This document shows, in pieces, positions 33,066 through 40,479 of a DNA stretch of 64,000 bases (position 1 is the stretch's first letter; each line of letters begins with the position of its first letter). The position numbers and the translations under genes were made by a program. The notes beneath the pieces are model-generated. The model saw only the letters and a program-made list of their open reading frames with translations. It had not been told where the DNA came from and ran no database searches. This DNA is from VFMC01 sp046331225 (lineage in GTDB: Bacteria; Actinomycetota; Acidimicrobiia; Acidimicrobiales; Ilumatobacteraceae): positions 132,353 through 196,352 of the forward strand of contig JAXLRF010000010.1 in assembly GCA_046331225.1 (NCBI GenBank), read 5' to 3'.

Positions 33066-33725
33066 TCAGCCGCCCTTCGACAGCTTCAGCAGCCGGGCGA
33101 GTTCGTCGATCTCCTCGCGCTGCACCTTCGCCATCTGGGTGGCGATGGTGCGCACCTCGTCGGTGGCCGCGTGCGTGGCGGCCCACTCGGCCATGTGCAT
33201 GCCCCCCTGGTGGTGGGCGGTCATCAGCTGCACGAACAGCTCGTCGGCGTCGCCGCCCTCGGCGCGGGACAGTGCGATCAGGTCGTCCTCGGTGGCCATG
33301 CCGGGCATGCGGTCGAGGGCGACCGGCTCGTCCATCCAGGTCATCGCGAGGTCGGTCTCGTTCACCTCGGACTCGCCGTAGTCGCGCAGCAGTTGGATGA
33401 AGCGGCCGATCTCGATGTTCTGGCCGACGATGATCTCGCGGGCGATGGTGGTGAGGTTCGCGTCGCGGTCGGGATCGTCGAGGTAGAGCAGGGCCATCTG
33501 CACCGCTTGCTCGTGGTGGTAGCGCATGTCCTGCAGGAAGCCGATGTCGGTGGCGTTCGGGTCGGGCAGGGCGCGGTTGTTGCCGACGACCCAGCCGATG
33601 CCCCCGGCCAGCAGCGCGACCGCGGCCACCAGCGCGGCCAGGTTGAGTGCACTGTGGTACCAGGGCAGGACCTCGACGGGGGCGTCGTCGGTGTCGGACT
33701 CGTCCGTCGGGAGGGTGGCCGTCAC
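33066..33725 (-). CDS. DUF305 membrane-anchored His/Met-rich protein
   Basis: 219 residues. One N-terminal membrane span (LNLAALVAAVALLAGGIGWV) then a helical DUF305 region duplicated within the protein, with paired His motifs DMRYHHEQAVQMA and MTAHHQGGMHMAEWA. The His/Met pairs suggest copper or silver binding, as proposed for some family members; this is inference. GTG 33725. Its promoter region is only ~39 bp, shared with the lipoyl-domain gene and containing the palindrome TTCACAGTGAA. Confidence 0.85.
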   Translation of the reverse strand: MTATLPTDESDTDDAPVEVLPWYHSALNLAALVAAVALLAGGIGWVVGNNRALPDPNATDIGFLQDMRYHHEQAVQMALLYLDDPDRDANLTTIAREIIVGQNIEIGRFIQLLRDYGESEVNETDLAMTWMDEPVALDRMPGMATEDDLIALSRAEGGDADELFVQLMTAHHQGGMHMAEWAATHAATDEVRTIATQMAKVQREEIDELARLLKLSKGG

Positions 33726-33727
33726 GT

Positions 33728-33738
33728 TTCACAGTGAA
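33728..33738. promoter_or_regulatory. 11-bp palindrome in a divergent promoter
   Basis: TTCACAGTGAA has perfect 5-bp arms around a central base and lies between the divergent DUF305 and lipoyl-domain genes, overlapping the likely -35 box (TTCACA). A candidate operator for both genes. Confidence 0.4.
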
Positions 33739-33751
33739 GCAGGCCATCGGC

Positions 33752-33757
33752 TTAAAT
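33752..33757 (+). promoter_or_regulatory. -10 box (TTAAAT) of the lipoyl-domain gene
   Basis: TTAAAT lies 18 bp after TTCACA and 7 bases before ATG 33765, so the message is probably leaderless and the start is 33765 rather than ATG 33756. Confidence 0.45.
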
Positions 33758-33764
33758 GCTCGGC

Positions 33765-33995
33765 ATGTCGACCCCCATCAACATCCCGAAGCTCGGCGTC
33801 TCGATGACCGAGGGCACCCTGGTCGAGTGGCTCGTGTCCGACGGCCAGAGTGTGCAGGCAGGCGACGTGATCTACCGGATCGAGACCGACAAGGTCGAGA
33901 ACGAGATCGAGGCACCGGTGGCGGGCACGGTGCGCCTCAGCGGTGTCGAGGGCGAGACCTACGAGGTCGGCGCCCAGATCGGCAGCATCGAGTAG
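33765..33995 (+). CDS. free-standing lipoyl/biotinyl carrier domain
   Basis: 76-residue single carrier domain. INIPKLGVSMTEGTLVEWLV at the N-terminus and the attachment hairpin YRIETDKVENEIEAPVAG, where the Lys of ETDKV is the site for lipoylation, are as in E2 proteins of 2-oxo acid dehydrogenases. There is no E1-binding domain and no acyltransferase domain. Given E1 alpha/beta 700 bp upstream, it may accept the acyl group from that E1 or serve a separate reaction. ETDKVE reads as lipoyl rather than biotinyl, which usually has AMKM. Confidence 0.85.
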   Translation: MSTPINIPKLGVSMTEGTLVEWLVSDGQSVQAGDVIYRIETDKVENEIEAPVAGTVRLSGVEGETYEVGAQIGSIE

Positions 33996-34007
33996 TCCGG
34001 GCGAGGT

Positions 34008-34697
34008 TCAGTCGCGCCAGTCGTCGACGGCCGGCTCGCTCGACGCCGCCGGCGGTCGCGAGGTCGACGTCACACCACGGCTCGCGCCGTGCTCGGCCGC
34101 CTGCAGGTTGGCCGCGGCCGCAGCCGACAGACCGATCACCATCGCGCCGGCGACGAACATGCCGGCCAGCACGCGGCGCTGCAGCTGGGTGGCGCCCATC
34201 AGCGCGGCGAGCCGTTCGACGACCGCTTCGCCCGGCAGTTCCAGGTAGGCGGCCAGCACGTCGACGTCGCTGCGGCGCAGCTCGATCGCCTTCGGCTGCT
34301 CGGCACCGCGCATCGAGCGGACGAGCCGCAGGTAGTTCTCGAGCAGCGAGTCGGTGTCGTCCGGATCGAACGAGATCGCCGAGCCGGCCGTCGAGATCAC
34401 CCCGCGGGGATCGATCTCGAGCGGCAACCGGTCCGACGTCAGCACCGACGGGTCGAGGCCGTACAGCTGCGCGACGGCGTGGGCGCGCTCGATGGTCAGC
34501 GGTGCCCGGGCGGCCTCGATCGCCTTGAGCTCCCTCGCAGTGAAGCTGCCGCCGCTCGCACGGGCGACGCTGCGGACGCTGCGGCCCGAGTGGCGGCGCC
34601 GCTCGGCGAGCATGACGGCGAGACGTCGCGCCAGGCGCTCCTCGGTGATCTCCGCGGACGGGCTCGAGCTGCGGATGACGGCGGTGCTCATCGACAT
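34008..34697 (-). CDS. membrane-anchored DNA-binding-type regulator, paralogue of the next gene
   Basis: 229 residues. The N-terminal ~80 residues look like a helix-turn-helix (RRLAVMLAERRRHSGRSVRS ... FTARELKAIEAARAPLTIER), followed by a conserved middle (LYGLDPSVL, GxIS.., FDPDDTDSLLENYLRLVRSM), one membrane span (VLAGMFVAGAMVIGLSAAAAA) and a short extracytoplasmic tail. The upstream neighbour on the same strand shares the first two regions but ends without a span. Not assignable to a named family. Function inferred only: a signalling or transcriptional pair. Confidence 0.65.
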   Translation of the reverse strand: MSMSTAVIRSSSPSAEITEERLARRLAVMLAERRRHSGRSVRSVARASGGSFTARELKAIEAARAPLTIERAHAVAQLYGLDPSVLTSDRLPLEIDPRGVISTAGSAISFDPDDTDSLLENYLRLVRSMRGAEQPKAIELRRSDVDVLAAYLELPGEAVVERLAALMGATQLQRRVLAGMFVAGAMVIGLSAAAAANLQAAEHGASRGVTSTSRPPAASSEPAVDDWRD

Positions 34698-34718
34698 GTC
34701 ATCGGACGCCGGGCGACC

Positions 34719-35330
34719 TCACTTGAGCGCGGTGGTGACCGTCGACTCGGTGGGGGAGGCGTCGAGGCCGAGTGCTTCGGTGCTGGCCAGCAGGCTCGCG
34801 ACCACCACACGGCCCTCGGCGTTGGCCATCGCCAGCACCCGTTCGAGCACCGACGAACGGTGCTGCGACACGGTGAGGTGGTGCACCATCTCGACCAGAT
34901 CGTCGTGGCGCACGCCCACCGGTGCATCGTGCTCGATCGCGCGCAGCGTGCGGACGAGCCGGAAGTAGGCCGCGACCATCGACCGGCCGTCGCCCGGAAC
35001 GAACTCGACCGTGACACCGCCCGCGGCGATCTCGCCCTCGCGTACGTCGAGCCCGCGTCCCGTCGGCGGCAACACGCTGCCGAGCTGCACGCCGTAGAGC
35101 TGACCGAGCGCGACGACGGTGTCGGGCTCGAGCGGCAGCAGACCGGCCTCGGCGTCGCGCAGGTCGCGGATCGTGAACCGACCCTGACTGCGACTCGCGA
35201 GCACCCACAGGGGTCGTCGCGCGGCTCGTCGCTCGCTCAGCAACCGTGCGCCGAGGTGCCGCGGGAAGGTTCCCGTCGCCATCTCGACGTGCACGTCCGT
35301 CGCGTCCAACACATCCGCCGCACCGCTCAT
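34719..35330 (-). CDS. soluble DNA-binding-type regulator, tandem paralogue
   Basis: 203 residues from ATG 35330. It aligns with the downstream paralogue along most of its length: FTIRDLRDAEAGLLPLEPDT against FTARELKAIEAARAPLTIER, QLYGVQLGSVLPP against QLYGLDPSVLTSD, and FVPGDGRSMVAAYFRLVRTL against FDPDDTDSLLENYLRLVRSM. The C-terminal ~60 residues differ and lack a membrane span (HHLTVSQHRSSVLERVLAMA). The two genes are 21 bp apart and cotranscribed. An unusual soluble/membrane pair; target unknown. Confidence 0.65.
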   Translation of the reverse strand: MSGAADVLDATDVHVEMATGTFPRHLGARLLSERRAARRPLWVLASRSQGRFTIRDLRDAEAGLLPLEPDTVVALGQLYGVQLGSVLPPTGRGLDVREGEIAAGGVTVEFVPGDGRSMVAAYFRLVRTLRAIEHDAPVGVRHDDLVEMVHHLTVSQHRSSVLERVLAMANAEGRVVVASLLASTEALGLDASPTESTVTTALK

Positions 35331-35401
35331 GCTCAACTCATCGGCACGCCCCCGCCGAACATCAAGGGGATGTCCAGGGGATCTCGCGTGACGGTCGCCG
35401 C

Positions 35402-36716
35402 TCAGCCGGTCGCGTCGCGGACCTCGCGGAAGGGGCGGTCCTTGTCGACCCGCGGTTCGGCGGGCAGGCCGAGCACCCGCTCGCCGATGATGTTGCGCTG
35501 GATCTCGTCGGAACCACCCGCGATCTTGTAGCCGGGTGCGCCGAGCACGTGCTCGCGCCACGCCCACGTGCCCCACTCGCCGGTGTCGGCCACGAGGCGG
35601 GGACCGAGCACACGCGAGATCACGTGGCTGGTGCGCTCCATGTTGGCGGTCCACATCAGCTTGCCGAGCGAACCCTCGGGCCCGGGCGTCTGGCCCGCCT
35701 TCAGCGCAGCGGCCGCGCGTCGGTTGGTGTACTGCGCCACCTTGTGGTGCACGTACAGGTCGGTGAGCGCCTGGCGCACCACCGGGTCGCCGGCGAGGCC
35801 GAAGTGCCGCGCCGCGGCGATCACCTGCTTGTAGCCGCCACCGGTGTGGTTGCTGCTGCTGCCCGCCGAGTGGTCGCGCTCGAAGCCAAGGCACGTGAGC
35901 GCGACGCGCCACCCCTCGCCGACGGGCCCGAGCCGCAGCGTGTCCGGCAGGCGCACGTCGGTGAGGAACACCTCGTTGAAGTTGGCACCGCCGCTCATCT
36001 GCCGGATCGGACGCACCTCGACGCCCGGCGCGTCGAACGGCACCAGCAACGCGGTGAGTCCGCGGTGCTTCGGCACGTCGACGTCGGTGCGCGTGATCGC
36101 CGAGACCCCACTGCGCGAACCGGGCGCCGGAGGTCCACACCTTCTGACCGTTCAGCACCCACTCGTCGCCGTCGCGCACGGCGCGGGTGGTGAGCGACGC
36201 GAGGTCAGACCCGGCCGACGGCTCGCTGAACAGCTGACAGCCCCAGATGTCCTGGCGCATCAGCGGCCGGATGAACCGCTCGTGCTGCTCGGGCGTGCCG
36301 TAGGCCGCGATCGTGGTCGCGATCAAGCCCATCGACGTGGGGGGCAGCTCGCCCGCCGTCGGCACCACGTAGCGCGACTCCTCGGCCAGGAACGCCCGGA
36401 CGAACGAGTTGGGCAGGCCACGACCGCCGAGGGCGACGGGCCAGTTGATCATGGCGTAGCCGGCGTCGAACTTGAGCCGCTGCCACCGCTGACACGCGAG
36501 CAGCCGGCGGCGCTCCTCGTCCTCGGGCACGTCGTGGAACACGGCCACGTCGTCGCTGCCGACACCCCACTCGACCGCGACGTCGTCGCCGGTGTCGCCG
36601 GTGCCTGTCGCTGGCGACACGGCAGGCAAGGGCTCGCCGTGGGCGGCGAGCCAGTCGCGGGCCTCGCGTCGGAAGGAGTCGAGATCGGGGAGGTCCGTTC
36701 GGTCGCCGTCGCTCAC
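35402..36716 (-). pseudogene. acyl-CoA dehydrogenase interrupted by a single-base frameshift
   Basis: Begins at GTG 36716 (TACGGT box 8 bases upstream, so leaderless) and reads normally through QLFSEPSAGSDLASL and VLNGQKVWTSGARFAQW, then loses frame at a run of four C on the plus strand (36106-36109; GGGG on the coding strand). The other frame carries on at once with VSAITRTDVDVPKHRGL and completes a normal C-terminus (ISRVLG ... GGSDEIQRNIIGERVLGLPAE). Removing one G restores W-VSAITRTD with the family's spacing, giving a protein of about 437 residues. Either a recent mutation, a homopolymer sequencing error, or programmed slippage; error or recent loss is most likely because the rest is intact. 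Confidence 0.85.
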
Positions 36717-36724
36717 GGCGCCAC

Positions 36725-36730
36725 ACCGTA
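36725..36730 (-). promoter_or_regulatory. -10 box (TACGGT) of the interrupted dehydrogenase gene
   Basis: Read on the minus strand TACGGT ends 8 bases before GTG 36716, with no ribosome site. Confidence 0.45.
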
Positions 36731-36769
36731 CGGTCGTCCAGGTCGCGGCGTCGAACCGTCGGACTCCGC

Positions 36770-36829
36770 TTTCGCACCATGCGCGCCCCGGCTACTATCA
36801 CCCAGACCGCCCGGACCGCCGGTGCGGTC
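36770..36829 (+). promoter_or_regulatory. liv operon promoter and leader hairpin
   Basis: TTTCGC (36770-36775), a 17-base spacer and TACTAT (36793-36798) make a plausible promoter. A 6-bp stem, 4-base loop hairpin (36814-36829, GACCGC/GCGGTC) lies just after the expected start, ahead of the GGGAGG ribosome site of livG. Confidence 0.45.
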
Positions 36830-36860
36830 GGGCATGGGGGATTGCAGGGAGGATGCCGTC

Positions 36861-37622
36861 TTGAGTCTGCTCCAAGTTCAGGACGTCTCCGTCCGCTTCG
36901 GGGGCATCGTGGCCCTCGACGGACTGTCGTTCGACATCGACCAGGGCCAGATCTGTGGCCTCATCGGTCCGAACGGCGCCGGCAAGACGACGATGTTCAA
37001 CGTCGTCAGCCGCATCTACCAACCGAGCTCCGGGCGCGTGCTCTACGACGGGCGCAACCTGATCGACGTACCGGCGCACGGCATCGCCCGCCTCGGCATC
37101 GCCCGCACCTTCCAGAACCTGGCCCTGTTCCCGACGATGACATTGCTCGAGAACGTGATGGTGGGCGCGCACTCGCAGGGCAAGGTCGGCTTCGCCCGTG
37201 GGATCCTGCGCCTCGGCGCACACCGCGAGAACAAGGTCACGCGCGACTTCGCCGGCGACCTGCTGCACCAGCTCGGCCTCGGTTCGCTCATGTTCCGCCC
37301 GGCGATGGGCCTGCCGTTCGGCACGCTCAAGCGCCTCGAGATCGCCCGTGCGCTCGCCGCCAAGCCGAAGTTCCTGCTGATGGACGAGCCTGCGAGCGGC
37401 CTCACCCACGGCGAGGTCGACGAGCTCGGCGACACGATCGTCGCCATTCGCGACCAGTTCGACCTCACCGTCCTGCTCGTCGAGCACCACATGTCGATGG
37501 TGATGGGCATCAGCGACAAGGTCGTGGCGATGGAGTTCGGTCGCAAGATCGCCGAAGGCACGCCCACACAGGTGCAGGCCGACGAGCGAGTGATCGCCGC
37601 CTACCTGGGGACCACCGAATGA
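36861..37622 (+). CDS. livG: branched-chain amino acid type ABC transporter, ATP-binding subunit LivG
   Basis: 253-residue ATPase. Walker A GPNGAGKTT, Q-loop in ARTFQNLALFPTMT, signature degenerate (LPFGTLKRLEIARAL instead of LSGGQ, common in LivG), Walker B FLLMDEPASGL and H-loop VEHHMSMVM. TTG 36861 is chosen because GGGAGG sits 8 bases upstream and the resulting MSLLQVQDV matches the start of LivF; ATG 36834 lacks a ribosome site. First gene of a five-gene operon joined by overlapping stops and starts. The substrate could be leucine-type amino acids, but homologues also carry other amino acids, urea or short acids. Confidence 0.9.
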   Translation: MSLLQVQDVSVRFGGIVALDGLSFDIDQGQICGLIGPNGAGKTTMFNVVSRIYQPSSGRVLYDGRNLIDVPAHGIARLGIARTFQNLALFPTMTLLENVMVGAHSQGKVGFARGILRLGAHRENKVTRDFAGDLLHQLGLGSLMFRPAMGLPFGTLKRLEIARALAAKPKFLLMDEPASGLTHGEVDELGDTIVAIRDQFDLTVLLVEHHMSMVMGISDKVVAMEFGRKIAEGTPTQVQADERVIAAYLGTTE

Positions 37623-38326
37623 GCCTGTTGCACGTCTCCCACCTCAACGCGGGCTACGGCCCGATCAACGTCCTGCACGGCCTCGAGCTGCGCGTCGAGC
37701 CGGGCGAGATCGTCGTGATGCTCGGCGCCAACGGCGCCGGCAAGACCACGACCATGCGGGCGATCAGCGGGATGATCGGCCGCAGCGGTGAGGTCGTGTT
37801 CGAGGGGCACGACATCAGTCGCTCCACGCCCGACGCGATCGTGCGGGCGGGCATCGCCCAGGTGCCGCAGGGTCGCGGCACCTTCCCCGAGCTCACCGTC
37901 GAGGACAACCTGCGCGTCGGCGCCTACACCCGTTCCGACGGCGAGGTCGGCGCCGACATCGACCGGTGGTTCGAGGTGTTCCCCCGGCTGCTCGAGCGTC
38001 GGACGCAGCGCGCGGGCAGCCTGAGCGGCGGCGAACAGCAGATGCTCGCGATCGCCCGTGCGCTCATGGCCCGTCCGAAGCTGCTGCTCTGCGACGAGCC
38101 GAGCCTCGGCCTCGCCCCGCTCATCACCCAGGAGTTGTTCGCGGTGATCGAGCGGCTCAACGAGGAGATGGGGTTGGCGGTGCTGCTGGTGGAGCAGAAC
38201 GCGAACCTGGCGATGCACATGGCGCATCGTGTGTACCTGATCGAGACCGGCCGCATCGTGGCATCGGGTTCGGCCGACGAGCTGAGCGCCGACGACTCGA
38301 TCCGCAAGGCCTATCTGGGGTTCTGA
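37619..38326 (+). CDS. livF: branched-chain amino acid type ABC transporter, ATP-binding subunit LivF
   Basis: 235 residues with Walker A GANGAGKTT, the LivF-typical VPQGRGTFPELTVEDNLRVG, intact signature LSGGEQQMLAIARAL, Walker B LLLCDEPSLGLAP and H-loop VEQNANLA. Its ATG overlaps the livG stop (ATGA). Confidence 0.92.
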   Translation: MSLLHVSHLNAGYGPINVLHGLELRVEPGEIVVMLGANGAGKTTTMRAISGMIGRSGEVVFEGHDISRSTPDAIVRAGIAQVPQGRGTFPELTVEDNLRVGAYTRSDGEVGADIDRWFEVFPRLLERRTQRAGSLSGGEQQMLAIARALMARPKLLLCDEPSLGLAPLITQELFAVIERLNEEMGLAVLLVEQNANLAMHMAHRVYLIETGRIVASGSADELSADDSIRKAYLGF

Positions 38327-38341
38327 GGGGGACCGACACCG

Positions 38342-39265
38342 ATGGATCTGTTCCTGCAACGACTGGTCGACGGGTTGAGCGCCGGTGGTGTGTACGCACT
38401 GCTCGCGCTCGGGCTCGTGATCATCTACCGCGGCACCGGCCACCTCAACTTCGCCCAGGGCGAGATGGCGTTGTTCGCGGCCTACGTCGTGTACCAGATG
38501 GGCGAGTGGGGCTGGCCGATCGGCCTCGCGCTCATCGTCGGCGTGGCCGTGGGTTTCGCGCTCGGCGCCGGTGCCGAGGTGCTGCTGGTGCGCCCGATCT
38601 CGAAGAAGTCGCCGTTCGCGGTGTTCATCGTGACGATCGGGTTGTTCCAGTTGCTCAACTGGCTCGACGGCGCGATCTGGGGCGACCAGATCCTGCCGAA
38701 CTCGGGTGTGGGCAGCAAGCAGTCGTCGTACCCGAGCCTGTTCCCGGACAAGCCCGACGACTTCGTCAGGGTCGCCGGTGCCGCGATCCGCTACCAGTCG
38801 GTGGGCGTGATCCTGCTCACGCTGGTGATCACCGGTCTGCTGTTCCTGCTGTTCAACAAGACGAAGTTCGGGCTCGCGATGCGGGCCGTGGCGAGCAACC
38901 CCGAGAGCTCGAAGCTCGTCGGCATCCGTACCAACACGGTGCTGATGGTCAGTTGGGGTCTCGCCGCCGCGATCGGTGCGATCGGTGGCGTGGTGTTCGC
39001 CGGCATCAACAACAGCGTGAGCCTCGGGCTCATGTTCACCGTGTTCATCTACGGCTCGGCGGCGGCCACGCTCGGCGGGTTCGACTCGCCCGGCGGTGCC
39101 GTGATCGCCGGCCTCGCGATCGGCGTGATCGAGACGATGGCCGCCGGCTACATCTCGTTCATCGGTCAGGAGATGAAGCTGGCGGTGGCGTTCGTCGTCA
39201 TCCTCGTGGTGCTGATGGTGAAACCGAGCGGCCTGTTCGGCACGGCGAAGGTGGAACGGGTATGA
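38342..39265 (+). CDS. livH: branched-chain amino acid type ABC transporter permease LivH
   Basis: 307-residue inner-membrane permease with about eight helices. Family signatures: LVDGLSAGGVYALLALGLVI at the start, YRGTGHLNFAQGEMAL, and the coupling loop AMRAVASNPESSKLVGI that contacts the ATPases. GGGGGA precedes the ATG 15 bp after livF. Confidence 0.92.
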   Translation: MDLFLQRLVDGLSAGGVYALLALGLVIIYRGTGHLNFAQGEMALFAAYVVYQMGEWGWPIGLALIVGVAVGFALGAGAEVLLVRPISKKSPFAVFIVTIGLFQLLNWLDGAIWGDQILPNSGVGSKQSSYPSLFPDKPDDFVRVAGAAIRYQSVGVILLTLVITGLLFLLFNKTKFGLAMRAVASNPESSKLVGIRTNTVLMVSWGLAAAIGAIGGVVFAGINNSVSLGLMFTVFIYGSAAATLGGFDSPGGAVIAGLAIGVIETMAAGYISFIGQEMKLAVAFVVILVVLMVKPSGLFGTAKVERV

Positions 39266-40479
39266 AGTCGCTCGTCACCCTCAAGGAAGGCAGCATCGGC
39301 CACTGGGTGCTGCGCCTCGTCGCTGCGGCGATCATCGTCGCCCTCATGCTCTACATCCCGACGAGCGGCAACAACGGTCTGATCACACGGGCCACCGAGG
39401 CGCTCACGCTCATGTCGGCGGCGATGTCGCTCAACCTGATCCTCGGCTACGCCGGGCAGATCTCGATCGGCCACTCGGCGTTCTACGGCATCGGTGCCTA
39501 CACGACGGGCATCCTCGTGTCGAAGTACGAGTGGAGCCCGTGGATCACGTTCTTCGCCGCGTTCCTCATCGCCTTCGTCGTCGGCGTGATCGTGTCGTTC
39601 CCCGCCTCGCGCATCAAGGGCGTCTACCTCGCGCTGGTCACGTTGGCCCTGGCACTGGTGTTCCCCAACCTTTTGCGCTGGCCGAAGCTGCAGTCGCTCA
39701 CCGGTGGCGGACCCGGACTGCCCAACAAGGACAGCGCGCTCGACACCACCGGGTTCGACATCGGACGCAAGGGCATGCGCCACTTCGAGGTGTTCGGCTG
39801 GGACCCGTTCGGCGACCTGCGCGGGCAGGGGGCGATCCCGTTCTACTTCTGGATCGCCGCCGGCATCGCGGTCATCGTCTACCTGGTGTGCCGTGGCGTG
39901 GTGAAGAGCCGCGCCGGCCGTTCGCTGGTGGCGGTGCGTGACAACGAGACCGCAGCGGCCGTGATGGGCGTCAACCTCGTGGCCGCCAAGGCGTTCGCGT
40001 TCGGCATCTCGGCCGGCCTGTGCGCGCTGCCCGGCTCGGTCACCGCCATCCGCCTCGGCGCAGTGTCGCCCGACATCGCCACGCTCACCGTGCTCGGTTC
40101 GCTCACGTTCCTGATCATCATGGTGATCGGTGGCGCCGGCTCGCTGTGGGGCCCGGTCATCGGCGCCGCCCTCTACGTCTTCGTCACCGACCGCACCAGC
40201 GGCTGGGCCGACGACGACAAGATCCCGGGTCTGCTCAGGCCGTTCTTCAGCTGGTCGAAGATCCCGCCGGGCACCGGCATCTTCGCCGTGATCCTCATCG
40301 TGCTGATGTTCGTCGCACCGAGAGGGATCGTCGGACTGTGGAAGCAGTACAGTCCGTTGGTCGTGCGCATCGTGCCCCGCCCTGCGGGTGGTGCGATCGC
40401 CGAACCGGCCCTCGTGGCCACCGAAGCACCTTCCATTGCCGACACCGATCCAGACACTCCAGAGGGGGAGAGCCAATGA
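39262..40479 (+). CDS. livM: branched-chain amino acid type ABC transporter permease LivM
   Basis: 405 residues, about ten helices. LILGYAGQISIGHSAFYGIG is the LivM signature, with the coupling loop SLVAVRDNETAAAVMGVNLV and GGAGSLWGPVIGAAL near the end. A ~45-residue polar C-terminal extension (PRPAGGAIAEPALVATEAPS...) is longer than usual and looks unstructured. The ATG overlaps the livH stop. Confidence 0.92.
   Translation: MKSLVTLKEGSIGHWVLRLVAAAIIVALMLYIPTSGNNGLITRATEALTLMSAAMSLNLILGYAGQISIGHSAFYGIGAYTTGILVSKYEWSPWITFFAAFLIAFVVGVIVSFPASRIKGVYLALVTLALALVFPNLLRWPKLQSLTGGGPGLPNKDSALDTTGFDIGRKGMRHFEVFGWDPFGDLRGQGAIPFYFWIAAGIAVIVYLVCRGVVKSRAGRSLVAVRDNETAAAVMGVNLVAAKAFAFGISAGLCALPGSVTAIRLGAVSPDIATLTVLGSLTFLIIMVIGGAGSLWGPVIGAALYVFVTDRTSGWADDDKIPGLLRPFFSWSKIPPGTGIFAVILIVLMFVAPRGIVGLWKQYSPLVVRIVPRPAGGAIAEPALVATEAPSIADTDPDTPEGESQ

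Noticed and set aside
36106..36109. Programmed frameshifting in the acyl-CoA dehydrogenase
   Set aside because: Only a 4-base G run, with no slippery heptamer, stimulatory structure or precedent in this family; error or recent mutation is simpler.
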